This document shows positions 26,118 through 33,530 of a stretch of DNA of 64,000 nt, piece after piece. Source of the DNA: Algoriphagus locisalis (GTDB lineage: Bacteria > Bacteroidota > Bacteroidia > Cytophagales > Cyclobacteriaceae). Positions within the stretch are counted from its first letter, which is position 1; the number at the start of each line of letters is the position of its first letter. Both the position numbers and the translations under genes were made by a program. The notes below the pieces were generated by a model. The model was given only the letters and a program-made list of their open reading frames with translations. It was not told where the DNA came from and did no database searches. The stretch is taken from NCBI RefSeq assembly GCF_900116615.1, contig NZ_FPBF01000001.1, positions 353,625 through 417,624 of the forward strand, in the 5' to 3' direction.

Positions 26118-27668
26118 ATGGCGATCATTAGTACTTTACTAAAAAAAGGCATCCGCCTGAGGGAGAGTTTGGAACAGGAATACTCTCATCCATTGGAGCT
26201 TCAGCGTCAGGAATTGAAGAAACTGCTGATACAAGCTGCTGAAACTGAGATAGGGCGGAAATATGAATTTCCCATAATCTTAAAGAGCTTCCGAAATGGA
26301 GAGGATGATTTTTATGAGTTGTACAAATCTAATGTACCCATCTATGACTACGACCGAATTCATCAGGAATGGTGGTACAAATCACTGGAAGGTAGATCAA
26401 ATGTTACCTGGCCAGGGCCAGTTAGACATTTTGCCCTGAGCAGCGGTACCTCAGGGGCTACTTCCAAATTTATCCCCATCACCAAAGACATGGTGAAGGC
26501 TATTCGTAGGACAGGCGTCCGCCAGATTCTTTCTCTTTCAAAATATGATCTGCCTGCATCCTTGTTGACCAAGGGGATTTTGATGCTGGGAGGCAGTACG
26601 GATTTGGAGTTTAACGGCACGTATTTCTCCGGTGATCTCAGTGGGATCACCACAGGAAGATTACCGATTTGGTTTCAGCGCTTTTACAAGCCGGGCAAGA
26701 AGATTTCCAGAAGCAAAAACTGGGGAGATAAGTTGGATCAGATAGTTGGGAAGGCGAAGTCCTGGGATATTGGGATAATAGTTGGGGTGCCGGCCTGGCT
26801 TCAGATTTTGATTGAGAAAATCATAACCCATTACCAGGTGGATAATATCCATGAGATTTGGCCTAACCTCCGGATTTTTGTTCATGGAGGGGTTTCTTTT
26901 GAGCCTTATAAAAAAGGCTTTGAGAAGCTTCTGGGCAAACCCTTACTCTACCTGGAAACCTACCTGGCTTCGGAAGGATTTTTGGCTTTCCAAGCTTTGC
27001 CAAACCGTAAATCTATGCGCTTGGTGCTCAACAATGGCATTTTCCATGAGTTTGTGCCTTTCAATCAGGAGAACTTCGACGAGGATGGAAATATCAACCC
27101 AGAAGCCAAGACCCTGAAAATAGATGAAGTAGAAGTAGGGAAGGACTATGCACTCTTGATCAGTACCTGTGCAGGTGCTTGGAGATACTTGATCGGGGAC
27201 GTGGTGCGCTTTGTCTCAAAGGAAGAGTCAGAAATAATCATTACCGGTCGTACAAAGCATTTCCTGAGTCTTTGTGGAGAGCATCTTTCTGTGGATAATA
27301 TGAACAAGGCAATAGAGCTCACCGCTGAAGAACATGACTTAAATATCCGTGAATTTACCGTGATCGGAGTTCCTCATGGAAGTCTTTTTGCGCATCACTG
27401 GTTCATCGGAGTGGATTCCAAAGTAGATTCCAAAAGACTAAGCGCTACTATTGATACCCGTCTAAAAGAGCTCAATGACGACTACGCTGTGGAGAGAAAC
27501 CACGCGCTGAAAAAATTGATTGTTAGCGTAATTCCCTCTTCTTTATTTTATGATTGGCTGAAGGAGCATGGCAAAGAAGGAGGGTCGCACAAATTTCCCC
27601 GCGTGCTCAAAGGGGACAAAGCCGCAAATTGGCAGGCATTTTTAAACAATAGAGAAATCAAGCTGTGA
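26118..27668 (+). CDS. GH3-family acyl-acid amido synthetase-like protein
   Basis: The 516-aa protein belongs to the GH3 branch of the adenylate-forming enzymes, which in plants join amino acids to hormone acids. It has the phosphate-binding motif LSSGTSGATSKFIPIT (about residues 107-122), the YLASEGF region (about 285; counterpart of the plant YASSEG motif) and LIGDVVRF (about 360; counterpart of YRxGDVV). Bacterial members are of unknown substrate. Its last 4 bases overlap the GTG start of a LysE-type exporter gene, so the two are probably coupled. The YggS gene is divergent. A housekeeping role cannot be excluded. Confidence 0.88.
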   Translation: MAIISTLLKKGIRLRESLEQEYSHPLELQRQELKKLLIQAAETEIGRKYEFPIILKSFRNGEDDFYELYKSNVPIYDYDRIHQEWWYKSLEGRSNVTWPGPVRHFALSSGTSGATSKFIPITKDMVKAIRRTGVRQILSLSKYDLPASLLTKGILMLGGSTDLEFNGTYFSGDLSGITTGRLPIWFQRFYKPGKKISRSKNWGDKLDQIVGKAKSWDIGIIVGVPAWLQILIEKIITHYQVDNIHEIWPNLRIFVHGGVSFEPYKKGFEKLLGKPLLYLETYLASEGFLAFQALPNRKSMRLVLNNGIFHEFVPFNQENFDEDGNINPEAKTLKIDEVEVGKDYALLISTCAGAWRYLIGDVVRFVSKEESEIIITGRTKHFLSLCGEHLSVDNMNKAIELTAEEHDLNIREFTVIGVPHGSLFAHHWFIGVDSKVDSKRLSATIDTRLKELNDDYAVERNHALKKLIVSVIPSSLFYDWLKEHGKEGGSHKFPRVLKGDKAANWQAFLNNREIKL

Positions 27669-28285
27669 GTCAAGCACTCTTGGAAGGAATCAGCATGGGC
27701 TTGCTTCTGTCCGCCATGATTGGCCCCGTGTTTTTTACCCTGATCCAAAGTAGCCTGGAAAAGGGCTTCCGCTATGCAGCGATGGTTGCATTGGGTATTC
27801 AGGTTAGCGATGCGCTCTATGTTTTGCTTACTTTTTTTGGGGTAAAATTCTTGGCAAAGGCAACCTATTTTGAAGCTGTCTTAGGCTACGTGGGGGGTGC
27901 AATTTTGATAGGATTTGGAATAGCTTACCTAGTCAAAAAACAAACTGTCAAAGCTGAGGCTTCCGTGGAAGAGGTGAGAAGAGCCAAAAAGAGAAGTGCA
28001 TTTCTGAAAGGCTTTAGCATCAATGGCATCAACCCTTTTGTCCTGCTTTTCTGGATTTCTATCGCAAGCTTAATACATCTAAAGACTGATTTTGATAGAG
28101 TTGATTTCTGGTCTTACTATTTGGGAATTCTACTTACAGTATTTTCCATTGACTTGATCAAAGCATTTATAGCAAAGCAGCTTGCACAGTTCGTCACTCC
28201 AAAGGTTATGTTTTGGCTGAACAAAGCTGTGGGAGTAGCCATGATAGGTTTTGGATTTAGACTGATCTTGTTTGCAATGGCCTAG
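27665..28285 (+). CDS. LysE/RhtB-family translocator
   Basis: The 206-aa inner-membrane protein has about six hydrophobic segments and the family's opening GLLLSAMIGPVFFTLIQSSLEKG (about residues 11-33) and middle FLKGFSINGINPFVLLFWI (about 115-133; the conserved NP). Family members export basic amino acids, homoserine, threonine or related small molecules. The GTG start overlaps the GH3 stop (GTGA), which indicates coupled translation. Cargo cannot be inferred from sequence; a conjugated amino acid or free amino acid are the obvious candidates. Confidence 0.9.
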   Translation: MSQALLEGISMGLLLSAMIGPVFFTLIQSSLEKGFRYAAMVALGIQVSDALYVLLTFFGVKFLAKATYFEAVLGYVGGAILIGFGIAYLVKKQTVKAEASVEEVRRAKKRSAFLKGFSINGINPFVLLFWISIASLIHLKTDFDRVDFWSYYLGILLTVFSIDLIKAFIAKQLAQFVTPKVMFWLNKAVGVAMIGFGFRLILFAMA

Positions 28286-28451
28286 CTATAAAAACAAGTT
28301 GTATTACTAGTTAGTTAAGATTTTATATGAGATACTTTAGATAACTTACAGTCTTCCGTCTTCTGTCTCCTGTGTCACGTTTTCAAGCATCCGACATCGG
28401 ACATCCTACACCCGACATCAAACATCCGTCTCCGGTATCAAATCTTTTCCT
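28286..28451. repeat. Low-complexity leader before hypothetical membrane protein
   Basis: A tract of imperfect units of the form catccgacatcggacatcc, cacccgacatcaaacatccg occupies about 28385-28441, ending about 10 bases before the ATG at 28452. It is related in style to the tracts at 7921-8083 and 25325-25398. Confidence 0.6.
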
Positions 28452-29075
28452 ATGACTATCAAATTTCCATCTTACTCGCTTGCACTTTTCATTCTCCTCC
28501 TAGCTGCGGTATTCTTCCCGCTTGAAACCATGGCACAAAGCATTCCTGAACTGCAAGATTTCAACCAAACCCGGATTTCTTACAATGAAAAGGGAATGAT
28601 GATTTTGGGTGGCTGGGCTGTTGGAAATATGATTTGGGGAGGAATTGCAGCTGGGCAAACTAGTGGGCAGACGAAGGCTTTTCACCAAATGAATCTGTAT
28701 TGGAACTCTGTAAATCTGGTTATCGCTGGTTTTGGGTATTGGCAGGCAACAAAAGATAGCCCAAGTACCGACTTTTGGGCCACTATGGATGTTCAGCAGA
28801 ACATGGAGAAAATATTGCTTTTCAATGCTGCTCTGGATATAGCCTATATAGCTGGGGGTATGTATCTGAAGGAGCGAGGACTTCGGATTGACAAAGAAAA
28901 GTTTGTAGGATTTGGAAAGTCGATCATACTTCAAGGTGCTTTTCTGCTGACATTTGATGCTGTCATGTACACTTTTCACCACTCACATGCTAAGGAGCTT
29001 CCGCAGATCGTAAATCAGATTAGTTTGGGTCCTACGGGTTTTAACCTGACTATACCGCTGGGTTCGAAGAAGTAG
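28452..29075 (+). CDS. Hypothetical secreted/membrane protein
   Basis: The 207-aa protein has an N-terminal signal peptide (about residues 9-29, ending ETMAQS) and three to four further hydrophobic segments (MMILGGWAVGNMIWGGIAAG, WNSVNLVIAGFGYW, ILLFNAALDIAYIAGGMYL, IILQGAFLLTFDAVMY). I do not recognise a characterised family, although similar membrane proteins occur in other Bacteroidota. No catalytic motif is visible. It lies 166 bases after the LysE gene in the same direction but is separated by a repeat tract. Confidence 0.75.
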   Translation: MTIKFPSYSLALFILLLAAVFFPLETMAQSIPELQDFNQTRISYNEKGMMILGGWAVGNMIWGGIAAGQTSGQTKAFHQMNLYWNSVNLVIAGFGYWQATKDSPSTDFWATMDVQQNMEKILLFNAALDIAYIAGGMYLKERGLRIDKEKFVGFGKSIILQGAFLLTFDAVMYTFHHSHAKELPQIVNQISLGPTGFNLTIPLGSKK

Positions 29076-29785
29076 AGTTATAGAGTTAGGGAATTACAGC
29101 GTTTATCTCAGCTTCGCTCTCTGCGTTATTTTCCGCGAGCATTGTGGTGAAAAATTTTCAATGGTCAATTATCAAATTCAATGTTCAAAGATTGGAATCG
29201 TCGTTTAGCTTCGCTCTCTGCGATATCCTCTGCGACCTCTGTAGTATCAAAAAGTTTAATTCTTTTTAATCGAAAAGTAAACCATAGCTGTACCTAGCTT
29301 TTAAAACCCTAGTTCCTCAATACAATTCAAACCTCTATTTCTTTGTTGGCTTTGTGACTTATGTGGTAAAAAAAGGTTCAGTTCAAAAGAGGATCGTACC
29401 TAAAGGCACTTTGGGCTCCGGTATAATTATGCAGAGCTACCGATAGTAGGTCCCTAACGGGACAGTTAACTTATCGGGGTTTTTAAGTATTTGAATCCCG
29501 TATTAGTTGCGTCCTCTGTGCTATACTCTGTGAACTCTGTGGTAAAAAGTAGCTTCAATTTTTTTTTTAGCGTAAAGTAAATCATAGCTGTACCTAGCTT
29601 TTAAAATCGTAATTCCCGCAATCAATTCATACCTCTATTTCTTTGTTTGCTTTGTGACTTATGTGGTAAAAAAAGGTTCAGTTCAAAAGAGGATCGTACC
29701 TAAAGGCACTTTTAACTTCACTATTAACTCATGGGCTACCTATAGCTAGTCCCAAACGGGACTGTAATTAAGGATTCCTTCAGAG
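29076..29785. repeat. Intergenic duplication: two 139-bp copies 300 bp apart
   Basis: There is no gene in this stretch. Bases 29274-29412 recur at 29574-29712 with an exact 300-base offset. The second half of the copy (tttgtgacttatgtggtaaa onward) is identical, the first half is diverged. Each copy is preceded by a similar ctctgcgacctctgtagta / ctctgtgaactctgtggta phrase and followed, after a gap, by a short dyad (taggtccctaacgggac / tagtcccaaacgggac). The left end (29090-29160) shows phrases such as agcttcgctctctgcg. Confidence 0.8.
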
Positions 29786-29962
29786 ATGGCAAGGGCTAAT
29801 TATAGGATTGTGGATATGGCAGGAAGGGTTCTGCAGCAAGGCTTAACACCCGCTCAACAGGAAATTTTAGAATTAGATGTTACGGATATTCAGGCAGGGA
29901 TTTATATCTTTGAAGCATTCGATACGAAACGAGTGCTAGTCGGGCGCTTTATAAAGAATTAA
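29786..29962 (+). pseudogene. Orphan T9SS type A C-terminal sorting domain (gene remnant)
   Basis: An open frame of 58 codons (hand-translated: MARANYRIVDMAGRVLQQG, TPAQQEILELDVTDIQAGIY, IFEAFDTKRVLVGRFIKN). It has the hallmark of the Por secretion sorting domain: YRIVDMAGRVL, ELDVTDIQAGIYIF and the basic end VGRFIKN. Such domains are always C-terminal on secreted cargo, yet nothing upstream in frame extends beyond a stop at 29765. So this is most likely the tail of a deleted or rearranged cargo gene, next to the 300-bp duplication. The alternative is a small stand-alone gene. Confidence 0.75.
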
Positions 29963-29977
29963 TCAAATCTAATACCT

Positions 29978-31039
29978 ATGAAATTTAAACCTGGAGTAAA
30001 ATACGGTGAAGAGCTTAGAGACCTTTATGCTTACGCAAAGGAAAATGAGTTTGCTATGCCTGCAGTAAATGTGATTAACACCAACTCGGTGAATGCTGTT
30101 TTGGAAACTGCTAAAAAGTTAAACTCACCAGTGATCATTCAGTTCTCAAATGGTGGAGCTCAATTTTTTGCCGGAAAATCTTTAGCTAACGATAAACAAC
30201 AAGCTAGTATTGCCGGTGGTATCTCTGGTGCACATCACGTGCATTTAATGGCTGAGGCTTATGGTGTTCCTGTCATTTTGCATACAGATCACGCAGCTAA
30301 AAAATTATTGCCTTGGATAGATGGCCTTCTTGATGCTGGCAAAGCATACTACGCTACGCACAAAAGACCTTTGTATAGCTCTCACATGCTTGATCTTTCT
30401 GAAGAGCCTTTGGAAGAAAACGTGGAGATCTCCTGCAATTACTTCAAAGAATTCGAAAAGCTGGAAATGGCCATAGAAATCGAATTGGGTGTGACTGGTG
30501 GTGAGGAAGACGGTGTGGACAACACAGACATCGATTCATCCAAGCTTTATACTCAGCCTGAAGAAGTGGCCTATGCATATGAGCACTTGAAAGAAATTGG
30601 TGATCTATTTACAATTGCTGCAGCTTTTGGCAACGTGCACGGTGTTTACAAGCCTGGAAATGTTAGCTTGAAGCCAATTATCCTGAAAAATTCCCAAGAC
30701 TTCATCAAAGAAAAGCATGGCCTGACAGGCAAGCCATTGAACTTTGTATTCCATGGAGGATCTGGATCTACAGTGGAGGAAATCAGAGAAGCAAATAGCT
30801 ACGGATCAATCAAAATGAATATTGATACAGATATGCAATGGGCATTCTGGGAAGGTATTTTGAATAATTACAAAAAGAATGAGGCATACCTACAGACTCA
30901 ATTAGGAAATCCTGATGGAGCTGATAGCCCAAACAAGAAGTTTTACGATCCGAGAAACTGGTTGCGTAAAGGCGAAGAGAACTTCGTAAAGCGTCTAGAG
31001 TTGGCTTTCGATATGCTAAATGCAGTAAACAGAAACTAA
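29978..31039 (+). CDS. fbaA: Fructose-bisphosphate aldolase, class II
   Basis: The 353-aa cytoplasmic enzyme cleaves fructose 1,6-bisphosphate in glycolysis. It shows the class IIA features: PAVNVINTNSVNAVLE near the start, HVHLMAEAYGVPVILHTDHAAKKLLPW (Zn-binding His/Asp, about residues 88-115), IELGVTGGEEDGVD (about 165-178), NVHGVYKPGNVSLKP (second Zn His, about 222) and LNFVFHGGSGSTVEEI (about 255-270). The length suits the E. coli FbaA type. It ends at a bidirectional terminator. Confidence 0.97.
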   Translation: MKFKPGVKYGEELRDLYAYAKENEFAMPAVNVINTNSVNAVLETAKKLNSPVIIQFSNGGAQFFAGKSLANDKQQASIAGGISGAHHVHLMAEAYGVPVILHTDHAAKKLLPWIDGLLDAGKAYYATHKRPLYSSHMLDLSEEPLEENVEISCNYFKEFEKLEMAIEIELGVTGGEEDGVDNTDIDSSKLYTQPEEVAYAYEHLKEIGDLFTIAAAFGNVHGVYKPGNVSLKPIILKNSQDFIKEKHGLTGKPLNFVFHGGSGSTVEEIREANSYGSIKMNIDTDMQWAFWEGILNNYKKNEAYLQTQLGNPDGADSPNKKFYDPRNWLRKGEENFVKRLELAFDMLNAVNRN

Positions 31040-31056
31040 TAGTAGTTCTCCAATAG

Positions 31057-31094
31057 CAACAAAGCCTGATCGATGGATCAGGCTTTGTTGTTTT
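31057..31094. terminator. Bidirectional terminator between fbaA and the thioredoxin/TPR gene
   Basis: A 14-bp perfect stem (AACAAAGCCTGATC with GATCAGGCTTTGTT) with a 4-base loop is flanked by a T-rich run on the right. It serves the convergent genes; its right edge touches the stop codon of the minus-strand gene. Confidence 0.88.
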
Positions 31095-31986
31095 AGTCCT
31101 TTTTTTCTTCTTCTAATTCTTTCAATTTTGCGACAGCACTTTCAAACGTAGGCTCCAGAGCTACTACTCTTTGGAACACTTCAATAGCACGATCTGTCTG
31201 CTTATTTTTCACCAAGGCTTCCGCATAACTGTTTAATACTCGCGGAGAGTAGGGGAAGATCACAGAATTGATCTCATAAGTAAGTAAAGCTTGGGGAAAG
31301 CGGTCTGAAGTTTCGAAAAGGTAACCTAGCGTATTCAATTCCTTTTCTTTGCCCACACGTTGATACACTTCATTGAAATGTGTTTGGACATTATTGTAAA
31401 TAGATTCCAGTGAATCTGTATCAAATAATTCAAGAAGATAAGTAGCCGCTCTATAATTAGGTTCTGAGGCATAACCTAGCGCGATTTGAGCCAAATCAGT
31501 TTCTAAATCATTCACAGGAAATTCTACAATCCGTGCATATTCCTTATCATTTTCTTTAAAAATGAATGTGGGAACCCGGTGAATTGATTTTCCTTTTTCT
31601 TCTCCCTTAGGACCTTGCTTGTAGCGTTCTTCCCCATCGTATAAGGCTGTGAATTTGAGTTGATTTTCATCCAGCCCCAGTTCATTCCAAAGTTTGACAA
31701 GCTGCGGCACCCAGCGTTTGCTATCTCCGCACCAGGTACCCAAGAATATCTCTATCTCAGTATTTTCAAATCGTTTTTTCCAATCGGTATTTTTCCCCGA
31801 GAGCTGAAATGCATTATAATATTGCTCAAACCACCCTTGATAAGTAGTGTCTGTCTTTAAAACACTTAGATCTAATTCGCCAGCGAGATGAATATCTCCC
31901 GCTGAGTTGGTATAGGTTTGTGGTGTCTGAGCTAAGATTTTATGGGTGAATAAAAGAATAAGACCAAATAGAAAATATCGATTCAT
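31093..31986 (-). CDS. Secreted thioredoxin-like protein with TPR C-terminus
   Basis: The 297-aa protein has a signal peptide (MNRYFLFGLILLFTHKILAQ), a thioredoxin-like domain (about residues 45-170) whose active-site region reads FLGTWCGDSKRWVPQL, and a C-terminal TPR-like part (about 215-295: LNSYAEALVKNKQTDRAIEVFQRVVALEP). A cis-Pro is present in HRVPTFIF. The usual CxxC is replaced by C-G-D-S, so only one cysteine is available; a classical dithiol reductase is unlikely. Such WCGDS proteins are common in Bacteroidota but their role is unknown. It is followed by a terminator on the convergent side. Confidence 0.85.
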   Translation of the reverse strand: MNRYFLFGLILLFTHKILAQTPQTYTNSAGDIHLAGELDLSVLKTDTTYQGWFEQYYNAFQLSGKNTDWKKRFENTEIEIFLGTWCGDSKRWVPQLVKLWNELGLDENQLKFTALYDGEERYKQGPKGEEKGKSIHRVPTFIFKENDKEYARIVEFPVNDLETDLAQIALGYASEPNYRAATYLLELFDTDSLESIYNNVQTHFNEVYQRVGKEKELNTLGYLFETSDRFPQALLTYEINSVIFPYSPRVLNSYAEALVKNKQTDRAIEVFQRVVALEPTFESAVAKLKELEEEKKD

Positions 31987-32030
31987 TGAAGTGTTTTTAA
32001 AGAGTAGGTTAAAATCGCATTTAATTAAAG

Positions 32031-32064
32031 CAAAAAGTCCAAGAGATAAATCTTGGACTTTGAG
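32031..32064 (-). terminator. Terminator after pfkA
   Basis: On the minus strand AAAGTCCAAGA and TCTTGGACTTT pair across a 6-base loop and run into TTTTTG. It lies about 23 bases past the pfkA stop. Confidence 0.8.
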
Positions 32065-32086
32065 TTTTTAGAATTTTTAAGAGATT

Positions 32087-33073
32087 TTAGGTGGACAGAA
32101 TCTTTGCCACACGGAAATCATCCTCATCTACAGATTTGTCATCCACGATTGCTTTTTTGATAGGGGTATAAACAACCTTATTGTTGATCAGACCAGCCAT
32201 TACATCGTATTTGCCTTGCAATAAACCTTCAATAGCTGAAACTCCAAGTTTGGATGCAAGCAGACGGTCATAAGAACTAGGCGATCCGCCACGTTGTAAA
32301 TGGCCTAAAATGGTTACTTTGATGTCATAATACGGCAGGTGTTTGGATACCAACGCTGCAATTTCTGTAGCTCCGCCACTTTTTCCACCTTCTGCTACGA
32401 TCACAATATTGGATGCTTTTTTTGCCTTTGTTCTGATTCTTAATTTATCAACCAAGTGCTCAATCGGCATCTTTTTCTCCGGAATTAAAATAGCAGCAGC
32501 TGCACTGCCTATACCCGCATTGATGGCAATAAATCCAGCATCTCTTCCCATTACTTCCACGAAGAAAAGTCTATCATGAGAAGTTGCTGTATCACGGATC
32601 TTATCAATCGCCTCGATAGCTGTATTACATGCGGTGTCAAAACCAATGGTGGAATCTGTACCGGAAAGGTCATTGTCGATAGTGCCTGGCAATCCGATGG
32701 CAGGTACTCCAAATTCCTTGTAGAATAAATGTGCCCCAGTCAAAGAACCGTCGCCCCCGATCACTACCAAGGCATCAATGCCATGGCTTTTCAGATTGTT
32801 GTAGGCTATTTGACGGCCTTCTGGAGTTCTGAATTCAGCACTTCTCGCTGACTTCAAGAATGTTCCACCACGCTCAAGCACATGGGTGATGTGCTTTGAT
32901 TCCAGCTTTTTGATATCATTCGAAATCATACCCTCGTAACCGCGGTAGATTCCATACATCTCTATGTCGTAATAAAATCCAGCTCTCACTACAGCACGGA
33001 TTGCGGCATTCATACCGGGAGAGTCTCCTCCTGAGGTTAAAACGCCAATTTTTTTAATGGTTTTCGCTTCCAT
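32087..33073 (-). CDS. pfkA: ATP-dependent 6-phosphofructokinase
   Basis: The 328-aa cytoplasmic glycolytic enzyme makes fructose 1,6-bisphosphate. Motifs include IGVLTSGGDSPGMNAAIRAVVR (ATP site, about residues 9-30), VVIGGDGSLTGA (about 102-113), PGTIDNDLSGTDSTIGFDTA (catalytic Asp, about 130-149), and FVEVMGRDAGFIA (about 170). GGDG, in which the second Gly follows the catalytic pattern of ATP-dependent enzymes, supports ATP rather than pyrophosphate use. Three bases separate it from mgsA upstream. Confidence 0.96.
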   Translation of the reverse strand: MEAKTIKKIGVLTSGGDSPGMNAAIRAVVRAGFYYDIEMYGIYRGYEGMISNDIKKLESKHITHVLERGGTFLKSARSAEFRTPEGRQIAYNNLKSHGIDALVVIGGDGSLTGAHLFYKEFGVPAIGLPGTIDNDLSGTDSTIGFDTACNTAIEAIDKIRDTATSHDRLFFVEVMGRDAGFIAINAGIGSAAAAILIPEKKMPIEHLVDKLRIRTKAKKASNIVIVAEGGKSGGATEIAALVSKHLPYYDIKVTILGHLQRGGSPSSYDRLLASKLGVSAIEGLLQGKYDVMAGLINNKVVYTPIKKAIVDDKSVDEDDFRVAKILST

Positions 33074-33076
33074 TTC

Positions 33077-33448
33077 TTAGGTTTGAGTAAAGGCTTTAAA
33101 CATAAGTTCGGCTGAAGCCGGATTGGTAGCCAATGGAATATTGTGCACATCACAGATTCTCATCAGCATTTGTACATCCGGTTCGTGCGGATGCTTGTCA
33201 AGAGGGTCTCTGAAAAAGACAACCATGGCGAGCTCTTTTTGTGCAGCCATAGCCGCTATCTGTGCATCACCGCCAAATGGTCCTGATAGCAATTTAATTA
33301 CTTCAAATCCAGCTTTTTCTATATGAGATCCAGTGGTCCCAGTAGCTACTAAATCTACATCGGCCTGATGTAGCCTTTCGCGGAATCCACTTAAAAAATG
33401 AACCATGTCGGCTTTTTTACCATCATGGGCTATAAGAGCAATTTTCAT
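33077..33448 (-). CDS. mgsA: Methylglyoxal synthase
   Basis: The 123-aa cytoplasmic enzyme turns dihydroxyacetone phosphate into methylglyoxal and phosphate, a glycolytic bypass used when sugar phosphates accumulate. It starts IALIAHDGKKADMV, has ATGTTGSHIEKA, the phosphate loop LLSGPFGGDAQIAA (about residues 57-70, containing the catalytic GGD), and FFRDPLDKHPHEPDVQMLMRICDVHNIPLATNPASA (His about 94). Length is normal. It is the upstream gene of a two-gene operon with pfkA, only 3 bases apart. Confidence 0.95.
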   Translation of the reverse strand: MKIALIAHDGKKADMVHFLSGFRERLHQADVDLVATGTTGSHIEKAGFEVIKLLSGPFGGDAQIAAMAAQKELAMVVFFRDPLDKHPHEPDVQMLMRICDVHNIPLATNPASAELMFKAFTQT

Positions 33449-33530
33449 GGGGTTTTAGTGTAATAGGTTGATGCCAAAGTTAGGAAAAAATAATTCCCTG
33501 ATAAGTGGAGTTTGGTTATTTAAAGGGGAC

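Noticed and set aside
28500..28982. 160-aa antisense open frame opposite the hypothetical membrane protein
   Set aside because: It lies fully opposite a plus-strand gene with a proper signal peptide and shows no family features.
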